Below are positions 27,492 through 35,921 of a DNA stretch of 64,000 bases, piece by piece (the stretch's first letter is position 1; each line of letters begins with the position of its first letter). The stretch is from Gammaproteobacteria bacterium. Lineage in GTDB: Bacteria; Pseudomonadota; Gammaproteobacteria; Thiohalospirales; Thiohalospiraceae. Below the pieces are notes generated by a model. That model was not told the DNA's origin, did no database searches, and saw nothing but the letters and a program-made list of their open reading frames with translations. The position numbers and the translations under genes are program-made. Location of the stretch: NCBI GenBank assembly GCA_015491735.1, contig WFVH01000025.1:1-64000 (forward strand), given 5' to 3'.

Positions 27492-28862
27492 TCAAATGCT
27501 GTCCACCGCTTCACTGAGACGCTGAACCGCAATCACCTCCAACCCGTTGACTCCCTGCTTGGGGGCATTGGCCCGGGGTACGATGGCGCGGCTGAAGCCG
27601 TGGCGGGCGGCTTCGCGCAGACGCTCCTGGCCGCTGGGGACGGGACGCACCTCCCCGGCCAGCCCAATCTCGCCAAAAACGAACAGATCATTCGGTAGCG
27701 GCCGGTTGCGCAAACTGGAGAGAACCGCCAGAAGCACCGGCAGATCAGCAGCGGTTTCGGTGACCCGGACACCCCCAACCACATTGACGAACACATCCTG
27801 ATCATGGGTCGCCACCCCTGCATGACGATGGAGCACTGCCAGCAGCATGGCCAGCCGGTTGTGTTCCAGCCCCAGGGTAACCCGGCGCGGGTTGCTGAGA
27901 TGGCTCTCATCCACCAGCGCCTGCACCTCCACCAGCAGGGGGCGGCTCCCTTCACGGGTCACCAGGGTAACGCTGCCTGCCACTGGCCGTTCATGCCGGG
28001 AAAGAAAGATGGCCGACGGGTTGCTCACTTCGCGCAGTCCCTTCTCCGTCATGGCGAACACACCCAGTTCGTTGACCGCACCAAAGCGGTTTTTGACCGC
28101 GCGGATCACCCGGAAACTACGGCTGCTCTCCCCCTCGAAATAGAGCACTGTGTCCACCATATGTTCCAGTACCCTTGGCCCGGCCAGTTGCCCCTCCTTG
28201 GTGACATGGCCAACCAGAAACATGGCAATACCGCTCTGTTTGGCGAAACGAACCAACCGGGCGGCGCTTTCCCTCACCTGGGCAACGGAACCGGGAGCCG
28301 ACTGAAGCAATTCAGTATAAATGGTCTGAATGGAGTCGACGACCATCACCTGCGGACGCTCTTTCTCCGCCAGCGCGATAATGCGCTCGACCCGGGTCTC
28401 GGTCAGCAGCCGTACCCCTTCCATCGGCAGTTCCAACCGTTTGGCACGCAGGCTGATCTGCTGGGGTGACTCTTCGCCGGTGACGTAAAGGGCGCTGATC
28501 TGCTGCGCCAGCATGGCCAGCGTCTGCAGCAGAATGGTGGATTTGCCAATTCCCGGATCGCCGCCGATGACCACCACCGATCCCGGTACCAGCCCTCCAC
28601 CCAGCACATGATCCAGTTCGGACAAACCACAGGGGATTCGCGGCGCTTCGCCACTGCTCTTGACCTCGGCAAGCGACGTAACCTGCAACCCGGAGGTGCT
28701 GCCGGCATAGCCGCCAAAACGGCCGCCGCGCTCCTTGTCCGTCGCTGGCGCCACAATCTCAATCAGCGTATTCCAGGCACCGCACTCACTGCACTGACCG
28801 GCCCATTTGGGCAACTGGGCACCGCATTCACTACAGCTGTAGAGCGTCTTCTTTCTGGCCAC
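27492..28862 (-). CDS. radA: DNA repair protein RadA
   Basis: The protein has 456 residues. The N-terminal C4 zinc finger (CSECG, then CSECGAW), Walker A GGDPGIGKST, the RadA-specific KNRFG (VKNRFGAVNELGVF) and the Lon-like C-terminal domain (LFVFGEIGLAGEVRPV) are all intact. It is a branch-migration helicase acting with RecA. It lies two bases downstream of a PNPOx-like gene on the same strand; the two are probably co-transcribed. Confidence 0.96.
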   Translation of the reverse strand: MARKKTLYSCSECGAQLPKWAGQCSECGAWNTLIEIVAPATDKERGGRFGGYAGSTSGLQVTSLAEVKSSGEAPRIPCGLSELDHVLGGGLVPGSVVVIGGDPGIGKSTILLQTLAMLAQQISALYVTGEESPQQISLRAKRLELPMEGVRLLTETRVERIIALAEKERPQVMVVDSIQTIYTELLQSAPGSVAQVRESAARLVRFAKQSGIAMFLVGHVTKEGQLAGPRVLEHMVDTVLYFEGESSRSFRVIRAVKNRFGAVNELGVFAMTEKGLREVSNPSAIFLSRHERPVAGSVTLVTREGSRPLLVEVQALVDESHLSNPRRVTLGLEHNRLAMLLAVLHRHAGVATHDQDVFVNVVGGVRVTETAADLPVLLAVLSSLRNRPLPNDLFVFGEIGLAGEVRPVPSGQERLREAARHGFSRAIVPRANAPKQGVNGLEVIAVQRLSEAVDSI

Positions 28863-28864
28863 CG

Positions 28865-29413
28865 TCAGTCGTTGAGCAGGTGCGTGGGCAGGCCATCGAT
28901 GCTGGTCAGATTGTTTCTCACCCAGTAGTCGCGAATCCCCTCTTCACCTTTTTTCCCGGCCCACTCTTTCAGCGTTTCCCGTTCCCGCAGGACACCTTCC
29001 ACCACGGGGACACCGTAGCCACAAGAGGTCTGCACCGACCCGATCTCCATCAGGATGATCTGCCGCTCACCGGGCTGGGACGGAAAACAGGCATGGTACT
29101 CCCGCCAGGCGTCATCCTGCTGCCGAATCACCCTCCCCCGCCCATACAGTTTCAAAATCAGCGGTTTCTCCGAGAAGCTGCAAAACATGAAGGTGATGCG
29201 ACCGTTCTGCTCGAGGTGGGCAGCCGTCTCGTTGCCGCTGCCGGTGACATCCAGATAACCGGCTGTTCGCTCATCCAGGCAACGGAAACTGTCCATCCCC
29301 TTGGGAGAGAGGTTGATCCGCCCCTGCTGCGGCGCCGTCGCAACGAAAAAGATCGGCTGCGCCGCGATGAACTGCTGTAATGCCGGTGTCAGGGTTTCAT
29401 AGAATTTAGCCAT
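28865..29413 (-). CDS. PNPOx-family FMN-binding protein
   Basis: The 182-residue form starts at ATG 29413; a TTG six codons earlier is possible. The split-barrel flavin-reductase fold is suggested by FFVATAPQQGRINLSPKGMDSF, ITFMFCSFSEKPLILKLYGRG and the Cys-Gly-Tyr segment SCGYGVPVV, typical of the pyridoxamine-5'-phosphate-oxidase-like group annotated as general oxidoreductases. The true substrate is unknown. It sits between alr and radA on the same strand. Confidence 0.82.
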   Translation of the reverse strand: MAKFYETLTPALQQFIAAQPIFFVATAPQQGRINLSPKGMDSFRCLDERTAGYLDVTGSGNETAAHLEQNGRITFMFCSFSEKPLILKLYGRGRVIRQQDDAWREYHACFPSQPGERQIILMEIGSVQTSCGYGVPVVEGVLRERETLKEWAGKKGEEGIRDYWVRNNLTSIDGLPTHLLND

Positions 29414-29448
29414 GGTTTCAATGCTCAACAAACGATAAAAAGAATCTG

Positions 29449-29592
29449 GTAACTATTCAGCTCACCCCTGAAATCCGCCATTTCTGCGTTGAAAAATGGT
29501 CATTTACCCACATTTTCGCCTTGAATCCACGGCGAATTCCGGGGGGCATCCAAGCTGTCACCCTCACATTCTACACTTCGCTGAATGGTTAC
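29449..29592. repeat. Diverged full-length IS66-type miniature element
   Basis: Starts GTAACTATTCAGCTCACCCC and ends GCTGAATGGTTAC. The first half is almost identical to the intact copies; the second half has many changes (144 bp rather than 152). The flanks (AGAATCTG and CTGTCAAT) no longer match, so this is an older insertion or a recombined one. Confidence 0.75.
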
Positions 29593-29608
29593 CTGTCAAT
29601 GTTGCCGG

Positions 29609-29659
29609 GTAACTACTCAGTACTCAGCATGGTATGAATCATGCCGGTAACTATTCGGT
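29609..29659. repeat. Terminal fragment of the IS66-type miniature element at the alr stop
   Basis: About 50 bases matching the 5' end of the element, with a 7-bp internal duplication (TACTCAG twice): GTAACTACTCAG, CATGGTATGAA, GCCGGTAACTATTCGG. It runs directly into alr. The alr stop codon (TAG, 29651-29653 on the minus strand) lies in the element-derived GAATAGTTAC. Confidence 0.7.
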
Positions 29660-30733
29660 TTCGATAAAACGCACCCGGCTGCGGGCCACGCCACACAACA
29701 GTTCATAGGCAATGGTGCCGGCATGTTCGGCAATGGTTTCAACCGGAAGGCCCCTGCCCCACAACACAACCGGATCTCCGATAGCAGCCTGGGGCTGACT
29801 GCGCAGATCCACCGTGATCATGTCCATGGATACGCGGCCGACAAGCGGCACCGGTTTCCCGTTGAGCAGCACCGGCGTCCCCGGCTGCGCATGGCGTGGA
29901 TAACCGTCTCCGTAACCGACGGCAACCACACCGACCGGCATCTCTTCCGGGCATTGCCAACTGCCGCCATAGCCAATGGAGTCACCCCGTTTGAAGTAGT
30001 TAATCGCTATCAACGCCGAATGCAGCGTCATTACCGGTTGCAACTGGCAGGCCTCGCCACGCCCGCAAATAAAGGGAGAGACGCCATACAACATGATTCC
30101 AGGCCGCAACCAGCCGCGGCGGGTTTGAGGCCAGCCCATGATTGCCGCGGAGTTGGCGATACTGCAGCCCGTACCAAAAGTGGCGGTGGTTGTATCAAAC
30201 CTGGCCAATTGACGCGCAGTACGGTCATCCGCCGGATCATCGGCACTGGCCAGGTGGGTCATGGGAACGACCGGGTTGGCAACATTGGCACACGCCGACA
30301 ACCGTTGCCACGCCGCAACGCTTTTTTCTGGCGGAAAACCCAGCCGGTGCATGCCACTATCCACCTTGAGCCAGGCTTTGATCGGAGTCATCGATGCTGA
30401 ACGTTCAAGCAAACACAACTGCCACTCATGATGGATGACAGCCGTCAATTCATGCCTGGCGATAACCTTTAGTTCGGAGCTGTCGAAAAAACCTTCCAAC
30501 AAAATGATCGGGTGAGAAAACCCGGCATCGCGAAGACACAATGCCTCTTCGATACAGGCTACGGCAAAGGCATCCGCCCCCGACAGCGCCCGCGCCACCC
30601 GAATCAAACCGTGACCATAGCCATCCGCCTTGATTACCGCCGCAACCGGGCAACCAGGGGCCAATGCCCGGACCCGGAGCAGATTCCGCCTTAGTGCAGA
30701 AAGCCCGATTTCCGCCCGAACTGCACGACTCAT
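29651..30733 (-). CDS. alr: Alanine racemase
   Basis: The protein has 360 residues. PLP lysine in AVIKADGYGHG (about 34-40), catalytic tyrosine region SIGYGGSW, VSMDMITVDL and the C-terminal ELLCGVARSRVRF are conserved. It makes D-alanine for peptidoglycan. The coding sequence ends FIETE with a stop that belongs to a repeat fragment, so the original last residues may have been altered slightly; the family usually ends within a few residues of this point. Confidence 0.95.
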   Translation of the reverse strand: MSRAVRAEIGLSALRRNLLRVRALAPGCPVAAVIKADGYGHGLIRVARALSGADAFAVACIEEALCLRDAGFSHPIILLEGFFDSSELKVIARHELTAVIHHEWQLCLLERSASMTPIKAWLKVDSGMHRLGFPPEKSVAAWQRLSACANVANPVVPMTHLASADDPADDRTARQLARFDTTTATFGTGCSIANSAAIMGWPQTRRGWLRPGIMLYGVSPFICGRGEACQLQPVMTLHSALIAINYFKRGDSIGYGGSWQCPEEMPVGVVAVGYGDGYPRHAQPGTPVLLNGKPVPLVGRVSMDMITVDLRSQPQAAIGDPVVLWGRGLPVETIAEHAGTIAYELLCGVARSRVRFIETE

Positions 30734-31051
30734 AAATTGTGACCACGCTCAATCAGAAAACCCATGCGGCACCCCCGCTGAATATAACATGGGTGATCCA
30801 AAAAACCACACGATTCTGACAGTTTGAAAGGCCTGACCCGGTAAGGAACCCGCTCGGCAAGCCATTCGAAATGGACCCTCCCTGGCGGTGGACAAGCAAA
30901 CAGATCCTTCTGGACTTGGACTATATCACGGGAATGAGAACCCCTTCACGGAACAGGAATATCCCGGACATGTATAGTCACCGCTAACTTCAACTCAGGT
31001 GATGTTGAAAATTTCCCGGCAACAAACATCAAACAGCTCAGGTAGATAATT
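30734..31051. other. Intergenic region upstream of the repeat lipoprotein
   Basis: A 318-base gap between the divergent starts of alr and the repeat lipoprotein. It must hold both promoters, but I could not assign boxes with confidence. No hairpin, tRNA or repeat of the families described here is seen. Confidence 0.5.
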
Positions 31052-33154
31052 ATGTTTTTGAAACCAATCTTGATTCGTACGGCTTCCGCTGTCTTCCTGG
31101 CTTCGCTGCTTGCAGCGTGCCAAACAGAAACCCCTTCAGCCTTCGAGAATGTAGAGGATGACGACTCCCCCATCGCCGAAGACGACGGCAAAAACGGTGA
31201 CACACCGCCAGCAGACAACGGCAAGAAAAATGATGACACGCCTGATGGCAAGGACAACAACACGCCAACCATAGACGACGGCAAGAACAACGGCATGCCA
31301 CCGGCAGACGACAGCAAGAACAACGACACACCGCCGGCAGACGACGGCAAGAACAACGACACACCGCCGGCAGATGATGGCAAGAACAACGACATGCCAC
31401 CGGCAGATGACAGCAAGAGCGACGACACGCCACCGGCAGATGATGGCAAGAGCAACGACATGCCACCGGCAGATGATGGCAAGAGCGACGACACGCCGCC
31501 GGCAGATGATGGCAAGAGCGACGACACGCCACCGGCAGATGATGGCAAGAGCGACGACACGCCGTCGGCAGATGATGGCAAGAGCGATGGCGCGCCGCCC
31601 CCGCTATCTTCAAATGACTCCTACTCTTGTACCCATACCGGTAACGGAATAGATTACCCGGTCGGGCCTGGCCAGCGTTACGCTTCGCTTGCCGATGTTC
31701 CCTGGACCACGCTGGGAGCGGGAGATACCGTGCGTATATTCTGGCGCAGCACCCCGTATCGGGAAAAGATCCTTCTCAGTACACGCGGCTCGAAAGAGCA
31801 GCCAATCCGGATTTGCGGAGTACCGAACGCCGATGGCGCACGCCCGGTTCTCAGCGGGCAAGATGCCACAACTTCACCCCAGTTCAAAAACCTGGACAAC
31901 TATTTTTCCAAGAACCATAGTAACTTCCAGGGTCTGGGGCTGATAATCATCTCTGGCAACTATGACGAAAAACCGGCCAATATCAACATTGAAGGGTTGC
32001 ATCTGAAACAGGCCCGCACCGAGTACAGCTTTACCGATACCGATGGAAACAGGAACTCGTATGGTAACGGAGCAGCCTGCATTCGTGTGCAAGCCGGCGA
32101 CAACATCGTGATCAAAAACAACGAGATCGAAAGTTGCGGCAATGGTATCTTCACCATGTCACAGGCGTACAACGAGGCCAGCCTGACCCGTAATATCCTT
32201 ATCGAGAGCAACTATCTGCATAACAACGGGCAACCCGGCAGCTACCGCGAACATGGCGTGTATATTCAGGCCATCGGGGCAACCTATCAGTACAACCGGT
32301 TTGGACCGAATGCCCCCGGTGCCGACGGTGCGACGCTAAAAGAGCGGGTGGCCGGTTCGACTATCCGCTACAACTGGTTCGACAGTGGCAGCTCCCGCGT
32401 CATGGATCTGGTGGAGGTTGAAGATGCCGGCCCTTGGTATCTGGAAAAAGTCTATCGCCAATGGGCTTCGGAAAATGGCGAAGCAATCGACCCGGAGCGG
32501 CTGGCCAAAGTGCAGGCAGCAGACGCGAGTTACCGCAAGACCTTCGTCTATGGAAACTTCATCAAGCACGTTGGCAGCAAGACCAATGCGGGCAACCTGA
32601 TCCACTACGGTTATGACAATGATCCGGAATACGCCCGTGAAGGAACACTCTACTTCTACAACAATACCGTGTCGATTCTCAACGATCGCAGCGATAGCTG
32701 GCGGGTTAGACTGTTTGACGTCTACCTTTACGACGAAAGTGCGTCCACGCCGGCGAAAGAGACGGTAGAGGCCTTCAACAACATCATCTATCACAGCAGT
32801 GAAACACCCGGCGCAGAGCCAAGCCATTTCTGTTTCGGGCGATACAGTGGCACCATCAACCTCGGTGTCAATTGGGTTTCGGACAGCTGGAAAGCAGCGG
32901 AGACCCAATCGGAGTGCTACCCCGATCCGAAAGAGCAGCCGACCATCAACGGAACCGCCAACCTGGCAGGTACTGCGAGCGAAGCGGCGCCGATCGATCC
33001 GAACACGCTTGAACCCAAAAGCGTCACCAGCATCCACAATCAGGTTCAGGCGGCGGCGGATGGAGTTCCCCCGGTCACGGAGCAGTATACACCCCACCTG
33101 GGCAGCGAACGCCGCTCTACCGTGAGTGTTCCGGGGGCAATGGAACTGCCCTGA
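31052..33154 (+). CDS. Lipoprotein with Asp-rich repeat linker and parallel beta-helix domain
   Basis: The protein has 700 residues. A lipoprotein signal ends with lipobox LAAC (Cys23). Residues about 43-184 are an acidic linker made of 11-residue units of the form DDGKSDDTPPA, ten of them in regular phase from residue 75. From about 190 on the sequence resembles right-handed parallel beta-helix proteins (pectate-lyase/chondroitinase-B-like): NIVIKNNEIESCGNGIF, NILIESNYLHNNG, TIRYNWFDSG, TLYFYNNTVSIL. Many of these act on polysaccharides at the cell surface. The linker would hold the domain away from the outer membrane. The substrate is unknown and catalytic residues cannot be assigned. A terminator hairpin follows. 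Confidence 0.75.
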   Translation: MFLKPILIRTASAVFLASLLAACQTETPSAFENVEDDDSPIAEDDGKNGDTPPADNGKKNDDTPDGKDNNTPTIDDGKNNGMPPADDSKNNDTPPADDGKNNDTPPADDGKNNDMPPADDSKSDDTPPADDGKSNDMPPADDGKSDDTPPADDGKSDDTPPADDGKSDDTPSADDGKSDGAPPPLSSNDSYSCTHTGNGIDYPVGPGQRYASLADVPWTTLGAGDTVRIFWRSTPYREKILLSTRGSKEQPIRICGVPNADGARPVLSGQDATTSPQFKNLDNYFSKNHSNFQGLGLIIISGNYDEKPANINIEGLHLKQARTEYSFTDTDGNRNSYGNGAACIRVQAGDNIVIKNNEIESCGNGIFTMSQAYNEASLTRNILIESNYLHNNGQPGSYREHGVYIQAIGATYQYNRFGPNAPGADGATLKERVAGSTIRYNWFDSGSSRVMDLVEVEDAGPWYLEKVYRQWASENGEAIDPERLAKVQAADASYRKTFVYGNFIKHVGSKTNAGNLIHYGYDNDPEYAREGTLYFYNNTVSILNDRSDSWRVRLFDVYLYDESASTPAKETVEAFNNIIYHSSETPGAEPSHFCFGRYSGTINLGVNWVSDSWKAAETQSECYPDPKEQPTINGTANLAGTASEAAPIDPNTLEPKSVTSIHNQVQAAADGVPPVTEQYTPHLGSERRSTVSVPGAMELP
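31274..31603 (+). repeat. 33-bp minisatellite, ten units, within the lipoprotein gene
   Basis: Ten in-frame 33-bp units encode DDGK(S/N)(D/N)(D)(T/M)PPA-type 11-mers (residues 75-184). The last units are nearly identical at DNA level (GATGATGGCAAGAGC then GACGACACGCC), while earlier ones have drifted to AAC/GAC codon changes. That is the usual picture of recent slippage or unequal exchange at one end. Because 33 is a multiple of three, unit number can change without breaking the gene. Confidence 0.9.
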
Positions 33155-33180
33155 TGCGGGGGTGAGAAAAGGCGTAACCA

Positions 33181-33232
33181 GAACCACACAGAGATACCGC
33201 AAGCTGTCGGGTATGCACTGTGTGGTTCTTTT
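33181..33232 (+). terminator. Terminator hairpin of the repeat lipoprotein
   Basis: An 11-bp perfect stem (GAACCACACAG at 33181-33191, CTGTGTGGTTC at 33218-33228) is followed by TTTTC. It lies 26 bases past the stop, with a 26-base loop. Confidence 0.75.
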
Positions 33233-33239
33233 CGATTCT

Positions 33240-33314
33240 TGACCCGGCCACAACAGGGATCGTGTTCAGCCGCGTAGTACGCGGCTGAACACGATCCCTG
33301 TTGTGGCCGGGTCA
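33240..33314. repeat. Perfect 75-bp palindrome
   Basis: Two 37-base arms, exactly complementary, separated by a single G at 33277. The arm begins TGACCCGGCCACAACAGGG. It has no T-run on either side, so it is not an ordinary terminator. A perfect palindrome of this length is unstable in most cells unless recent. It sits just after the lipoprotein terminator and before a second-family miniature element. Confidence 0.9.
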
Positions 33315-33384
33315 TCAATAACATCAACACCATAAAATCAAACAGCACAGCAGAAGAAGACGTTCAGGTTCCCCCTGTACCCTA

Positions 33385-33542
33385 GTACTCCGTCAAGGTG
33401 ATAACTTGGGATGCAGAGCTTCCCAAACCGGCCAATGCTGCGTTGCACTCCTTGGAAAGGGCATGCCATTCCCGGCGGACTGCGCCTTGCCTTGGCCGGT
33501 TTGGGAAGCTCTGCATCCCAAGTTATCACCTTGACGGAGTAC
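33385..33542. mobile_element. IS630/mariner-type miniature element, complete copy
   Basis: 158 bp with perfect 51-bp inverted ends (GTACTCCGTCAAGGTGATAA at the start) around a 56-bp centre. It is flanked by TA (33383-33384 and 33543-33544), and removing it restores CTAG, the favoured target of IS630-type elements, which duplicate TA. No coding capacity. It lies in the 501-base gap 33155-33655 with the terminator and palindrome above; the remainder (33546-33655) shows nothing recognisable. Confidence 0.88.
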
Positions 33543-33655
33543 TAGATAAACCCAACCTTGTTGACAAGGTTGCAGATTCCGCAACCGGGGAACAGGGGGC
33601 AATCCGGGAAGCGTCAATAACCGGTAACCGCCCTCTTTCTCAAATCCGCGTTTCC

Positions 33656-34075
33656 CTATTTCACTTCAGCCGCCCGCAGTTTCTGGGCCACCTTATCGAG
33701 AACACCATTGACATATCGATGCCCCGATTCACCTCCAAACGATTTGGCGAGTTCCACTGATTCATTGATGATTACACGATAAGGAATCTCGGGGCGCTGC
33801 ATCAGTTCATAGGTTCCGAGACGCAGGATAGCCCGTTCGACGGGATCCACCGCCTGCAACTCCCGATCCAGAAACGGAGCAATCTCATCATCCAGCGCAT
33901 AGACCCGGTCAGCCACCCCATGAACAAGTTCATGAAAATAATCGATATCCACCCGGGCCATGGAGTGCTCGGCGACAAAATGCTTGCAGATACCGGAGAT
34001 ATCCTGGCCGGTCATCTGCCACTGATAAATTGCCTGAACGGCCCGGCTGCGGGCCCTCGTTCTTTTTCTGCTCAT
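33656..34075 (-). CDS. nusB: Transcription antitermination factor NusB
   Basis: The 139-140 residue form starts at ATG 34075 (MSRKRTRARSRAVQAIYQWQ), the usual family length; a longer frame reaches 34183 but has no family support there. Conserved: LRLGTYEL, PYRVIINESVELAKSFG, and YVNGVLDKVA near the end. It binds boxA RNA with NusE in rRNA antitermination. Last gene of the riboflavin cluster, as in most gammaproteobacteria. Confidence 0.95.
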   Translation of the reverse strand: MSRKRTRARSRAVQAIYQWQMTGQDISGICKHFVAEHSMARVDIDYFHELVHGVADRVYALDDEIAPFLDRELQAVDPVERAILRLGTYELMQRPEIPYRVIINESVELAKSFGGESGHRYVNGVLDKVAQKLRAAEVK

Positions 34076-34185
34076 TCGACTTCGATGATTCGGTTTGGCT
34101 CGTGGGCCGATATCGTTACTGCCAACCTGGCAATCATTTTTGTTTACCCCGTTGAAACGAGAGGTTACAGATTGAAAAGACAATG

Positions 34186-34227
34186 GTAACTATTCAGCAT
34201 AGTATGAAACAAGCCGGTAACTGTTCA
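34186..34227. repeat. End fragment of the IS66-type miniature element
   Basis: 42 bases matching the outer end of the complete copies (GTAACTATTCAGCATAGTAT onward, through the inner GTAACTGTTCA); the rest of the element is missing. It lies in the ribH-nusB spacer. Confidence 0.85.
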
Positions 34228-34295
34228 AATGGTTTTTCATCCCTGTCAAGGAAAACAGATGGCCTGGCAACGCATCAGAAAAGAGGGTGGCCGGA

Positions 34296-34769
34296 TCAGC
34301 GGCCTAACTGTTTCAGCAGGTTAACCATCTCAATCGCGGTAAGCGCCGCATCTCCCCCTTTGTTGCCCGCCTTGGTTCCCGCGCGCTCGACCGCCTGTTC
34401 AATCGTATCCACGGTAAGCACACCGAATGCCACCGGCACTCCGTACCGCTGACCAACGGCCGCCAGCCCTTTGGCGCATTCGCCGGCGACATAGTCAAAG
34501 TGTGGCGTGGCGCCCCGAATGACCGCCCCCAGCGCAATAATGGCGTCATACTTTTCCATCGCCGCCATTCGTTGGGCGACCAATGGAATTTCATGCGCTC
34601 CAGGCACCTTCACCACCTCTATATCACGCTCTTTCGCTCCGTGGCGCAACAGGCAGTCGACTGCTCCCCGCTGCAAGCTGTCCACGATCAGGCTGTTGAA
34701 ACGGCTGACTGCCAGACCAAACCGGGCACCCTCTACAACCAAGCTGCCCTCCACTGTGTTTATACTCAT
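34296..34769 (-). CDS. ribH: 6,7-dimethyl-8-ribityllumazine synthase
   Basis: The protein has 157 residues. Conserved: [51 protein letters not shown] and [20 protein letters not shown]. It condenses 5-amino-6-ribitylamino-uracil with dihydroxybutanone phosphate. GGGGAG ribosome site just upstream. Sits between ribBX and nusB, with element fragments in both spacers. Confidence 0.97.
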   Translation of the reverse strand: MSINTVEGSLVVEGARFGLAVSRFNSLIVDSLQRGAVDCLLRHGAKERDIEVVKVPGAHEIPLVAQRMAAMEKYDAIIALGAVIRGATPHFDYVAGECAKGLAAVGQRYGVPVAFGVLTVDTIEQAVERAGTKAGNKGGDAALTAIEMVNLLKQLGR

Positions 34770-34792
34770 ACCGGCTCCCCGTTACCCTGAAT

Positions 34793-34816
34793 GTAACTAT
34801 TCAGCTCACCCCTGAA
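34793..34816. repeat. End fragment of the IS66-type miniature element at the ribBX stop
   Basis: 24 bases, GTAACTATTCAGCTCACCCC then TGAA, identical to the other end of the complete copies. The stop codon of the upstream RibBX protein (TGA, 34806-34808 on the minus strand) and its last codons (ATT CAG GGG) fall in this segment. Confidence 0.8.
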
Positions 34817-35915
34817 TATACTCCACTACCTCGAGACCAAATCCGGACAATGCATGCAGATGTTTTGGCGCACTCATTACCCGCATCCTGCGCACACCAA
34901 GATCCAGCAGAATCTGTGCCCCAACACCATAGGTGCGCAACTCGCCACCGGACGGCGCTGCCGGAAGCGTCACCCCCTGATCTTGCAGTTGATACTCCTT
35001 GATGCGCCGCAACACCTCGGTTTCCTCCTCGGCCTGACGCAAGATGATGACAATACCACAGCCATTCTTGTCAATATACCGTAACGCCTCACCCAGGGAC
35101 CAACTGCCCGTCCCCCGTTTGCCGGCAAACAGATCACCCAAACTGTCCTGCATATGTACGCGAACCAGCACAGGCCTGTCACTGTCGATATCGCCCTTGA
35201 TCAACGCCACGTGCAAACGCTCATCGATTTCATCCTGATACAGTTTCAGATTGAAATCCCCATACGCCGTTGGCATGTTGCACTCGGCAACGCGATGGAT
35301 GGAGTGCTCGTTCTCCAGACGATACTTGATCAGATCGGCGATGGTGCCTATTTTCAACCCATGCTCGACAGCAAACTTTTCCAGATCCGGACGGCGCGCC
35401 ATGCTGCCATCTTCATTCAGCACCTCGACAATGACCGCCGCAGGCTCGAAACCTGCCAGCCGGGCCAAATCGCATCCGGCCTCGGTATGACCCGCGCGGG
35501 TCAGCACGCCGCCAGGCTTGGCCATCAGGGGGAAAATATGGCCGGGACGCACCAAATCTTCTGGCCGGGCTTCAGGAGCAACGGCAGCACGCACCGTCAT
35601 CGCCCGATCAGCCGCCGAGATGCCGGTGGTCACCCCGTGTGCCGCCTCAATGGACAGGGTGAAATTCGTGCCATGTTTTTCATTGTTATCGCGTACCATC
35701 AAGGGGAGATCCAGCTGTTTGCAGCGTGCGGAACTGAGCGTCAGGCAGATCAATCCCCGCCCATAGCGGGCCATGAAATTGATATCCTCCGGCCGAACCC
35801 AGGTTGCCGCCATGACCAGATCGCCCTCGTTTTCACGCGCCTCATCATCCATGATGATCACCATCCGGCCTTGACGAATATCTTCAATAATATCCTCTAT
35901 CTTATTTAACTGCAT
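34806..35915 (-). CDS. ribB: 3,4-dihydroxy-2-butanone-4-phosphate synthase with degenerate GTP cyclohydrolase II domain
   Basis: The protein has 369 residues. The N-terminal half is an intact Rib[12 protein letters not shown] (23-33), RPGHIFPL (123-130) and HTEAG (143-147). The C-terminal half follows the GTP cyclohydrolase II fold, but the zinc-binding cysteines are gone. The place where active enzymes have a GD-x-x-GS-x-x-CDC block reads [15 protein letters not shown] (254-268). It should therefore make dihydroxybutanone phosphate only, like the RibBX form in pseudomonads, and a separate RibA is expected elsewhere. The last residues and stop lie in a mobile-element fragment. Confidence 0.92.
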   Translation of the reverse strand: MQLNKIEDIIEDIRQGRMVIIMDDEARENEGDLVMAATWVRPEDINFMARYGRGLICLTLSSARCKQLDLPLMVRDNNEKHGTNFTLSIEAAHGVTTGISAADRAMTVRAAVAPEARPEDLVRPGHIFPLMAKPGGVLTRAGHTEAGCDLARLAGFEPAAVIVEVLNEDGSMARRPDLEKFAVEHGLKIGTIADLIKYRLENEHSIHRVAECNMPTAYGDFNLKLYQDEIDERLHVALIKGDIDSDRPVLVRVHMQDSLGDLFAGKRGTGSWSLGEALRYIDKNGCGIVIILRQAEEETEVLRRIKEYQLQDQGVTLPAAPSGGELRTYGVGAQILLDLGVRRMRVMSAPKHLHALSGFGLEVVEYIQG

Positions 35916-35921
35916 GCGTTT

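Noticed and set aside
31274-31603. CRISPR array suspected from the 33-bp repeat
   Set aside because: Repeats are contiguous with no spacers and keep one reading frame encoding DDGKSDDTPPA units; no cas genes nearby.
33240-33314. Integron attC site or terminator
   Set aside because: Symmetry is perfect with no bulged bases or simple-site boxes and there is no integrase; there is also no T-run.
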